A stretch of 64,000 nt of DNA, from positions 160,139-224,138 of the forward strand of contig CAZUHB010000002.1 in the NCBI GenBank assembly GCA_964620445.1, written 5' to 3'. The notes under the pieces are model-generated. The model did not search any database. It was not told the origin of the DNA and saw nothing but the letters and a program-made list of their open reading frames with translations. Position numbers and translations under genes: made by a program. Shown in pieces: positions 57,501 to 64,000 of the stretch; the stretch's first letter is position 1; every line of letters begins with the position of its first letter. The stretch is from CAZUHB01 sp964620445 (lineage in GTDB: Bacteria > Planctomycetota > B15-G4 > CAYZWU01).

Positions 57501-59444
57501 TCAAAGGATATCGGCGACCTCTCTGATTGTATCAACTCTGACGCTGTAATTGGAGTCCGCCGTTATCGCGGCGTTCCACGGCAGCTCGTTCTTCTCTCCG
57601 AGAATTCCGAGGGCCACGGCTGCGAAGGCGCGTCCCAGTTCGGACACGCTGTCGTCGTTCAAGATTTCTTTCAAAGGCGCAATGGCGCTCTTGTCTCCGA
57701 TCACGCCAAGGGCCTTGGCTGCCGAGGACACGATCGGCAGAGACCGGCTCTCCCGCAAAACGGGGATCAAGACGCGTACCGCCTCGCGGTCGCCCATCAG
57801 TCCGAGCGATGTGGCGGCCTGAAGCCTCAGCGGGGCGACCGATGCGTTCCGCGCGAGGTCGCGGATCACCTCGTTCTCTTTTTTCCAGTTCATCAGTCCG
57901 AGGCTGAGGCACAGATAGCCCTGAAAAGCTTTGTTCTTCGTTTCCCTGAACGCGTCGAAGAGCATCTCGGCGTGGCCCACGGCCGTGAGCAGACCGAGAC
58001 TCACCGCCATCGCGCTCTTGTCGGAGTGGTTGCCCGTGTCGGCAAAGTTCTCTCTGATCTTGTTGATGATCCCGACCTGCTGCTGCGAGCTCTGTTCCCG
58101 AGCGTAGATGGCGCCGGCGAGCGACGCCCAGGCACGGTGCTGCTGTTTCGTGGGCCGCGAAATCTGGGAAAGGAAGAGACGCATGATCGCCTGGTGCTCC
58201 TTCTTGTGCGACGCCGGCTGCCTGTCCCGGGCACCGATCCGCGCCAGAGCGATGAGCGCGAAATGCCGCGTCAGGGCATCCTTCGAATCCGAGACCGTAT
58301 CCACGAGCAGGCGGATCGCTTCCCCATCGTCGATGGAGGCGAGTTGCCCCATCGCAATGACGCATGACCGCTTGAGACGGGAATCCTGATCGTTTCGCCG
58401 GAACGCCTTGACGATCGGCGTCAGGGCCACGGGATCGCCGAGACGCCCGAGCGCCACGGGGATGTAGGCCTTGATCGCCGCGTCGATCCTCGAATCGTGA
58501 AACTTTCCGACGAGGAATCGAACATTTTCATCTCTCGTCGACGGATCGTTCATCAAGCCGAGCGCGGTGATCGCACAGGCGATGAGGTCTTTCTGCGTCT
58601 GGTCATTCTCCTTGTCCACGATCAGTCTCAGCTTGGGAGCGGATTGCGCCGAATTGATCAGACCGAGCGAGAGCGCGCCGAAAGCCCTGATCATTCGTGG
58701 GACCTTCTTCCCACCAACGAGTTTGCGGCCCGCCTTGTTGTCCACCATCAAGTCGTAACAGGTCTGGCACGCCTTGGGGGAGCCGAGCACGCCGAGAGAG
58801 AGACAGGCGGCCTGACGCACGGAAACGAATTTCGAATCGAGAAGAGCTTCGATCTTGGCGAGCAAGAGGTCGGCGTCGCCGTCCGGAGTGGATCGGGCGA
58901 TCGCGAGAAGAGCGGAATCGAGAACATCGGGATGATCGGAATCGAGCGCCGCGATGAGCGCGGGGAGGACTTCGTTTCTGATCACCTCGGTCGAGGGGCG
59001 CCCCGACGGCTGGGCCGTGTCCTTGCGGCCTCGCCCGGTCAGAAAGGAGCCGGTGCCCGAATAGGTGCGGCTCGATCCGATCCGGTTCTTGAGATCGAGA
59101 AAGGCGTCCTTGTTGTTCTCCCACCAGATCTCCCAGCGTTCGATCCCCCATGAGGAAGCCGATCCCTGGTTCTTGCGCGAGAACGCACCGTTGCGCCGGG
59201 GGCCGCTTTTCGGTGGCGCCGGCGGTGTGACCGGTCCTCTCGGTCCACGTGCGACCGGACCCTGCGTACCGGGAGTGGTCGGTCCGGAGGTACCGCCCGG
59301 GGAACCGGGCCCGGCCGGATTGCCGAATCCAGGTCCAACCCCATCGCCGGGAGGAATATATTTCCCGCCGTGAGCCGACGCCGATTCGTTCGCCGCGAAA
59401 AGGAACAGAACAGCCAGTATGGGGAGCAGGAACAAGTTTCTCAT
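57501..59444 (-). CDS. Secreted HEAT-repeat protein (first of a tandem pair)
   Basis: 647 residues from ATG 59444, which follows a near-perfect AGGAGGTG site. Signal NLFLLPILAVLFLFAANESASA, then HGGKYIPPGD, a Pro/Gly-rich linker, WGIERWEIWWENNKDAFLDLK and HEAT repeats (LLAIARSTPD; RQAACLSLGVLGSPKA; LSLGLMN). Same architecture as the following gene, showing an old tandem duplication. It is the head of the two-gene operon. Envelope scaffold or regulatory binding role is possible but unproven. Confidence 0.8.
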   Translation of the reverse strand: MRNLFLLPILAVLFLFAANESASAHGGKYIPPGDGVGPGFGNPAGPGSPGGTSGPTTPGTQGPVARGPRGPVTPPAPPKSGPRRNGAFSRKNQGSASSWGIERWEIWWENNKDAFLDLKNRIGSSRTYSGTGSFLTGRGRKDTAQPSGRPSTEVIRNEVLPALIAALDSDHPDVLDSALLAIARSTPDGDADLLLAKIEALLDSKFVSVRQAACLSLGVLGSPKACQTCYDLMVDNKAGRKLVGGKKVPRMIRAFGALSLGLINSAQSAPKLRLIVDKENDQTQKDLIACAITALGLMNDPSTRDENVRFLVGKFHDSRIDAAIKAYIPVALGRLGDPVALTPIVKAFRRNDQDSRLKRSCVIAMGQLASIDDGEAIRLLVDTVSDSKDALTRHFALIALARIGARDRQPASHKKEHQAIMRLFLSQISRPTKQQHRAWASLAGAIYAREQSSQQQVGIINKIRENFADTGNHSDKSAMAVSLGLLTAVGHAEMLFDAFRETKNKAFQGYLCLSLGLMNWKKENEVIRDLARNASVAPLRLQAATSLGLMGDREAVRVLIPVLRESRSLPIVSSAAKALGVIGDKSAIAPLKEILNDDSVSELGRAFAAVALGILGEKNELPWNAAITADSNYSVRVDTIREVADIL

Positions 59445-59676
59445 CACACACCTCCTGTTTCGAAAACTCAGCGAAAATCCGAGTTTCAACAGTGAAGTGA
59501 AAAGCAAAGAGCGCTCCCGAATCCAAAAATGTGTGTAAGAACCCGGAAATTTCCCTTGCTCGGCCTTCCGCATGTGATTAGGACGCCAAGCGGCCGCTGG
59601 AATGAAGGGTGCGAGCTAAATCGCACGCCCCCGCGGTTACCCCGATACCACGGCAGGTTTCAACATTGTAACGCAA

Positions 59677-60102
59677 TCAGCCAGGCAATCCCATCAGGTT
59701 GAGCCCCGTGGCCTCGTCGGGGATGCGCTCCACCGACCAGTCGGCCGGGCGCAGCACGAATTCGCCCGTGATCGCCACGACGGCGCTGAAGAAGTGTCCT
59801 CCGTAGGACCGGAAATCAGGCCCGGAAAGGACGGCGTGAGCGTGGACGAAGGGCGCGCCGTCGAGGAGTGTGATGTTACCCTGGTAACTGACCAGCTCGA
59901 GATTGCCCGCGACCGTGGTGCGCTGGTAGGTGCGGGATTCGAGATCATAGTATCCGAGCTCGGCATCGCGCACGCCGCCGAGACCGCTGATCGTTCCGGC
60001 AACGATTCTTTTTTCGTCGAGGAACCCCTGGATCGCCGCCGTGACCTCCTCGCCCCGCTCGAGCTTGATGAGTATTCCGCCGGAAAAATCGAGCGCCTTC
60101 AT
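59677..60102 (-). CDS. PPC (DUF296) domain protein
   Basis: 141 residues; ATG 60102 follows GGAGGAAAGG. The full length is one PPC domain: GEEVTAAIQGFLDEKR, AGTISGLGGVRDAELGYYD and HAHAVLSGPDFRSYGGHFFSAVV. Bacterial relatives are trimers of uncertain role, and plant versions bind DNA. The gene is the lone short frame between the HEAT pair and the DUF4097 gene on the minus strand. Confidence 0.88.
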   Translation of the reverse strand: MKALDFSGGILIKLERGEEVTAAIQGFLDEKRIVAGTISGLGGVRDAELGYYDLESRTYQRTTVAGNLELVSYQGNITLLDGAPFVHAHAVLSGPDFRSYGGHFFSAVVAITGEFVLRPADWSVERIPDEATGLNLMGLPG

Positions 60103-60146
60103 GACCTTTCCTCCTCGCCGTCAGAACCGCTATCGGCGCCGGCGTC

Positions 60147-60980
60147 TCAGTTCAGGGTAATGGAGCCGTTGTGGGTTTCGATCTCGATCCTGCCCTCTCC
60201 GGCGCCGGTTCGGCCGACGATGAGGTTCTTCTTCTGGACAGTGATATCGATCTCGCGATTGACCGAGATGCGGCCGGCGTGAGTGGTGCCCACGATCTCG
60301 GCCGAGGCACCGTCTGAAAGGGAGAGCGTGATCGAACCGTTGTGCGTGGTCACGTCACCGTTCAAAGGACCGCCGCAGGTCACATGGCTTTCTATGGCGC
60401 CATTGTGCGTGCCCAGCTCGAACCTGGCAGACGACGATTCGATCCTGATTTCTCCGTTGTGTGTCGTGACCGACAGATCGCCATCGTGGTTCGAAACGGT
60501 CACGCTCCCATTGTGCGTCGCGAGACGCGTTTTCGACCGTGTACCCTCGAGATGAACCGCGCCGTTGTGGGTTGCGATTTCCACGGCCAGCGACGCTGGA
60601 ATCTCGATGTCGAAGGCTACCGCGGCTGACCAGGAGCGTTTCTTCGTCTCCGCCCACCGCCAGGTCAGCACCCGCGTCGAACCCTCGAGCGGGGTGTGGA
60701 GTTCGATCGCCGCCTGGCATTGCGCGGCGTCCGCCTCGTCAGCGCCGCCCGCTCTGATCGTGACGTGGGCCGTGATCGTGTCCACGCCGTCGGCCGCTTT
60801 TACGGTGACCGCTCCGTTGTGGGTTTCGACCTTCAGAGCATCAGCCGCATCGGCTGGAAGAAAAAGTTCCGCCGAAGTCTCGGTCCAGACCTTTGGCGTC
60901 CAGTAGACACAGGAGCCGCAAAGAGTGACGACGAGTAGAACGGAAATGATACACGGGAGTCTTTTCGTGCCGAATCGCAT
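60147..60980 (-). CDS. DUF4097-type beta-helical lipoprotein with THNG repeats
   Basis: 277 residues from ATG 60980 (GGAG nine bases upstream; ATG 60995 has no ribosome site). Lipoprotein signal IISVLLVVTLCGSC (lipobox CGSC). The rest is a regular beta ladder in which the tetrapeptide THNG recurs about eight times at 17-30 residue intervals (ETHNGAV, ATHNGAV, ATHNGSV, TTHNGEI, GTHNGAI, TTHNGSI, ETHNGSI). This matches DUF4097 single-stranded helices. Probably anchored in the outer membrane or periplasm; role unknown. Confidence 0.75.
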   Translation of the reverse strand: MRFGTKRLPCIISVLLVVTLCGSCVYWTPKVWTETSAELFLPADAADALKVETHNGAVTVKAADGVDTITAHVTIRAGGADEADAAQCQAAIELHTPLEGSTRVLTWRWAETKKRSWSAAVAFDIEIPASLAVEIATHNGAVHLEGTRSKTRLATHNGSVTVSNHDGDLSVTTHNGEIRIESSSARFELGTHNGAIESHVTCGGPLNGDVTTHNGSITLSLSDGASAEIVGTTHAGRISVNREIDITVQKKNLIVGRTGAGEGRIEIETHNGSITLN

Positions 60981-61135
60981 GGAAATCGTCTCCATGGGTG
61001 CCTGGGCCGTGAATCGGCGCGGTCGGAAGAACGGGCCGGCCGATTGAATAGAGCTGGGTTCATTGATTGATATGATAGCCGATGCGCCGGGAACGTTTGG
61101 CCGATAATTTCCCGTCTTCGAGACTTTTGGCTCGA

Positions 61136-61276
61136 CTATTTCTTGGGCGGCTTGAGCGCGCGCACGCTGTTCGAGCGGCACTTGGGGCAGGTCCGCTCGA
61201 TCGGATCGTTCTTGTCGTAGGGGCCTTTGTGCTCGTGGCCGCACCTGAGACAGATCATTGGACGTTCTTCAGCCAT
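61136..61276 (-). CDS. 46-residue zinc-ribbon protein behind hdrA
   Basis: Short gene with GGAG seven bases before ATG 61276. Two CxxC pairs (ICLRCGHEHKG and TCPKCRSNSV) form a rubredoxin-like or zinc-ribbon site, and the C-terminus is basic (LKPPKK). It starts 88 bp after the HdrA-MvhD stop on the same strand, so it is probably the distal gene of the electron-transfer operon. Structural zinc or partner binding is likely. Confidence 0.75.
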   Translation of the reverse strand: MAEERPMICLRCGHEHKGPYDKNDPIERTCPKCRSNSVRALKPPKK

Positions 61277-61364
61277 TCTGCTGCTCCATGCCTCCTCTGC
61301 GATTCGGGGGCTCTATTTTGCTGCGCCGGGCCCGCGCGGGGGACCGGGCCCGGCGCTCATCCGA

Positions 61365-63833
61365 TCAAGCTTTGACCTTTTCCTTGGCCTTGGCTTTTGA
61401 TTTGGCTTTACGCGCGGCCCGCTTGGCCGCGTCTTCCTTGATTGCCTGGACCCCGGCGTCGATCTCTTCCTTGGTCACGGTTTTCCGGAACTCGTCGAGC
61501 TCGAGCATCGTCTCCTGGAAGCGCGCACCCTGGGCGGACGAGATCCACTCGAGGCGCAGACGTTCCGGCCGGATACCGAGCTTTTCCACCTTGTCCCAGA
61601 GTCTGTCGACCCTTTTCTGGGTCTGCTTCACGGCGTCGATGTAATGGCAGTCGGTGTAGTGGCAGCCTGACACGACCACCACGGCCGCGCCGAGCTCGAA
61701 GGCGCGCCAAACGAAGCTCTCGTCCACGCGGCCCGAGCACATGGTGCGCACCAGGCGCTGGGACGCGGGGTACTGGAGGCGCGCCACGCCGGCCGTGTCG
61801 CCGCCCGGATAGGAGCACCAGTTGCAGGCGAAGATGAAGACCTTCTCCTCCGGCTTGTCCTCCAGGAGGGCGTCGATCTGCGCCATGTACTGGGCATCGG
61901 TGAAGTGCTGCATCTTGATCGCTTCGAAGTTGCACGCCGGCGCGCAGGTACCGCACCCGGCGCACGACGCCTCGACCACGACGGGCAGGATGCCCTTCTT
62001 CTTGTCGGCGTCGGTGATCGCGTGATAGGGGCAGATCTTGCCGCAGAGGCCGCACATGGTGCATTTTTCCGGGTCGATGCGCGATGTGATCGCCTCGACC
62101 GTCACCTTTCCGGCGGAGAGGAGCGAGTTGGCGCGCGAGGCGGCGAATCCGGCCTGGCAAACCGAATCCTTCACGTCTTTGGGCGCCTCGGCGCAGCCGC
62201 AGATGAACACACCCTTGGTGGCGGCCTCCACGGGCCGCAGCTTGGGGTGGGCCTCCTGCATGAATCCATCGGGACTCTTGGAGATGGTGAGCAATGTCCG
62301 CAGCTCCGGCGCGCTCGGCTGAGGCACGCCGCCCACGGAGAGGACCACCATGTCGACCTCGCGCTCCTGCAGCTTGCCGATCGTGGTGTTCTCCACCACC
62401 ATCTTCAGCCTGCCGTTCGCCTGGCCGTTGGTGATCTCGCCCGGGATGCCGCGGATGTACGACACACCCGCCTGCTTGCTGCGCATGAACATCTCTTCGA
62501 AACCCTTGCCGAAGGCGCGGATGTCCATGTAGTAGACGTCGACCTTCATGTCGGGATAGTGATCGCGCAGAAGGAGGGTGTCCTTCACCGTGTTCATGCA
62601 GCAGATGTTCGAGCAGTACTCGTTGCACCGCTCGTCTTTGCTGCGCGAGCCCACGCACTGGATGAACGCCACCGACTCGGGCTCCTTCCCGTCCGACGGC
62701 CGGACGAGATGGCCCGCCGACGGACCGTCCACGGACAGCATGCGCTCGAACTCCATGCTGGTGAGCACGTCGGGATACTTGCCGTAGCCGAACTCCTCGA
62801 GCGCGCTCGGATCGTAGGGCTGCATACCGATGGCCACCACGATCGAACCGACGTCGAGATCAACGAAGGTGTCCTGCATGTCGTAGTCGATGCAGTCCTT
62901 CTCGCAGACTTTCTTGCACTCGCCGCAGGCGATCGGATTGTTGCCCAGGCAGTTGTCCATGTCGAGCACGTACGACGACGGCACGGCCTGGGGAAAGGGT
63001 ATGTAGATCGCCTTCCGCGACGAGAGCCCGATCTGAAACTCGGCCGGCACCGCCACGGGACAGACATCACTGCAGTCGCCGCACGCCGTGCACTCGTTCT
63101 CGACAACGTAACGCGATTTGCGCCGGATGCGGGCCTTGAAGTTGCCCACGTAACCGGTCACTTTTTCAACTTCACTGTAGGTCAGAATCTCGATTTTTGG
63201 ATGGCGCCACGCCTCCATCATTTTGGGCCCGAGTATTCATATGGGGCAGTCCATGGTGGGGTAGGTCTTGGCAAGCTGTGGCATGACCCCTCCCAAGGAC
63301 GGCTCCTTCTCGATGATGTAGACCTGGTTGCCCGAGTCGGCCAGATCGAGCGCGGCCTGGATGCCCGCCACGCCGCCGCCGATCACGAGCGCGGCGCGCG
63401 TCACGGGGAAGCTCATCTCGGTGAGCTCCTCCAGGTTCCGGGCGCGGGCCACTGCGCTCGCCACGAGGTCCTTGGCCTTCTCCGTGGCGCCTTCCGGGTC
63501 CTTCGAGTGCACCCAGCTGCAGTGTTCCCTGATGTTGGCCATCTCCATGAGGTACTGGTTCAGGCCGGCCTCCTCGACACAGGCTCTGAACGTGGGTTCG
63601 TGAAGCTTGGGCGTGCAGGCGGTAACCACAACCCTGTTGAGGTTGTTCTCGCGAATGATCCGCTTGATCTCGTTCTGGCCCGGATCGGAGCAGCTGTACC
63701 GGCTCCGCACGGACGAGACAACATCAGGCAAGTTCTTCGCATGTTCCACCACGGCGTCGTTGTCCACGGTGCCGGCGATGTTCATGCCGCAGTCGCAGAC
63801 AAAGACTCCGATTCTGAGATCAGTGACAGACAA
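61365..63833 (-). CDS. hdrA: HdrA-MvhD fusion selenoprotein (in-frame UGA read as Sec)
   Basis: 822 residues from TTG 63833, which follows GGAGGAAAAGACA. The frame is interrupted only by TGA 63239-63237, at residue 199. The flanking sequence DCPI-U-ILGPKM matches the DCxxCILxPKM element of HdrA, so Sec replaces the second Cys. Other parts: N-terminal Fe-S region (VCDCGMN), FAD site VIGGGVAG (about 150), ferredoxin clusters (CTACGDCSDVCP; CTMCGLCGKICP; CAGCGTCAPAC), then an MvhD/FrhD-like domain (about 663-780, FACNWCSYPGGDTAG) and a Lys/Ala-rich tail. HdrA bifurcates or transfers electrons between flavin and ferredoxin; MvhD links hydrogenase or formate dehydrogenase. Confidence 0.88.
63200..63239 (-). 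promoter_or_regulatory. UGA Sec codon and SECIS-like hairpin in hdrA
   Basis: The UGA (63239-63237) is followed after 17 nt by GATGGAGGCGTGGCGCCATC (63219-63200), which can fold as GATGG/CCATC, an A-G mismatch, one G-C pair and a small GU-containing apical loop. Bacterial SECIS elements are short hairpins right after the UGA with a GU in the loop, so position and shape are right, though not proof. Confidence 0.6.
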
Positions 63834-63890
63834 TGTCTTTTCCTCCAAGTCTCAGAGTTTCTAAACGTCCGTCCTGCCGGGGTGAAGCCG

Positions 63891-64000
63891 TCAAAGGGCT
63901 TCGGCCACGACAACGGTTAAATCCTTTATCTCGACCTTGCTCTCGTCGGGCAGGGTCGGGTCGGTCTTGGTGCACTCGAAATGAATGCGGCACTTGGGAC
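63891..64000 (-). CDS. HdrB/HdrD-like iron-sulfur protein, 3' end only
   Basis: The last 36 codons of a gene entering from the right: CPKCRIHFECTKTD, then a short acidic tail ending VVVAEAL and TGA (63893-63891). The CPKCxIHF segment resembles the C-terminal cysteine motif of heterodisulfide reductase-type CCG-domain proteins. It lies 57 bp upstream of the hdrA start, so it is probably an earlier gene of the same operon. Confidence 0.6.
   Translation of the reverse strand, partial: PKCRIHFECTKTDPTLPDESKVEIKDLTVVVAEAL

Noticed and set aside
63237..63848. HdrA N-terminal part as a separate short gene ending at TGA, followed by a second gene starting at 63221
   Set aside because: Homology runs through the TGA without a gap, the second piece would begin in mid-domain with no ribosome site, and the TGA falls on a conserved Cys position. 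A Sec codon explains it better than a split gene or nonsense mutation.

Overview
The window reads as a GC-rich chromosomal segment from a Gram-negative, probably anaerobic bacterium. Outer-membrane genes (Wza-type exporter, TonB-dependent receptor, LpxL-type acyltransferase, DUF5916 and DUF481 barrels) show a two-membrane envelope. A Na+-pumping decarboxylase and an HdrA-MvhD flavoprotein point to anaerobic energy metabolism. The mix of C25 (gingipain-type) peptidase, modular secreted beta-sandwich proteins, HEAT-repeat proteins and a TIGR03790-like protein would fit an uncultured FCB-related candidate phylum, but that placement is inference. I saw no rRNA, tRNA, CRISPR array, transposase or phage gene.

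Layout. (1) 1-11291, minus strand: an exopolysaccharide operon with Wza lipoprotein, Wzc-type tyrosine kinase, CpsB-type phosphatase, polymerase/ligase with TPRs, DegT aminotransferase, CapD-type dehydratase and a UDP-glucuronate epimerase running off the left edge. Several joints are ATGA overlaps. (2) 11429-15686, minus: three secreted proteins of unknown role. (3) 16375-29534: a peptide-modification island. A promoter and a 70-residue Cys-containing precursor-like peptide are followed by an HprK-like kinase, an S26-type peptidase and a free PqqD-type recognition domain (plus strand). A minus-strand run encodes a C25 peptidase, a PqqD-radical SAM-SPASM enzyme and a secreted C39-like protease with a beta-helix. 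An ABC exporter and an NTP_transf_5 protein (plus) close it. No lasso cyclase or LanM/YcaO-type enzyme is present, so this looks like a less familiar RiPP-type system. (4) 29659-34570: oadG-like/oadA/oadB, a small unknown gene and a divergent biotin ligase. (5) 34688-38366: a DUF481 lipoprotein, an ABC-2 exporter pair and a HAD phosphatase. (6) 38841-43544: a YfiR-like protein, a hybrid histidine kinase and a diguanylate cyclase response regulator. (7) 43855-49930: a TIGR03790-like protein, an LpxL-like acyltransferase and an MFS/spermidine-synthase/TPR fusion. (8) 50081-55361: a TonB-dependent receptor coupled to a second YfiR, and a DUF5916 barrel. (9) 55559-60980: two tandem HEAT-repeat secreted proteins, a PPC-domain protein and a DUF4097 lipoprotein. 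(10) 61136-64000: a 46-residue zinc ribbon, an HdrA-MvhD fusion and the 3' end of an HdrB-like gene.

Two points stand out. The HdrA-MvhD reading frame is interrupted by one TGA exactly where relatives carry the second Cys of a DCxxC motif, followed by a plausible bacterial SECIS-like hairpin, so I annotate one selenoprotein rather than two genes. The radical SAM gene carries an N-terminal PqqD-type domain that lies upstream of its first ATG/GTG/TTG, so its true start appears to be non-canonical (AUC or CUG). Start codons were moved from the longest frame wherever a ribosome-binding site or signal peptide argued for it; each case is noted.
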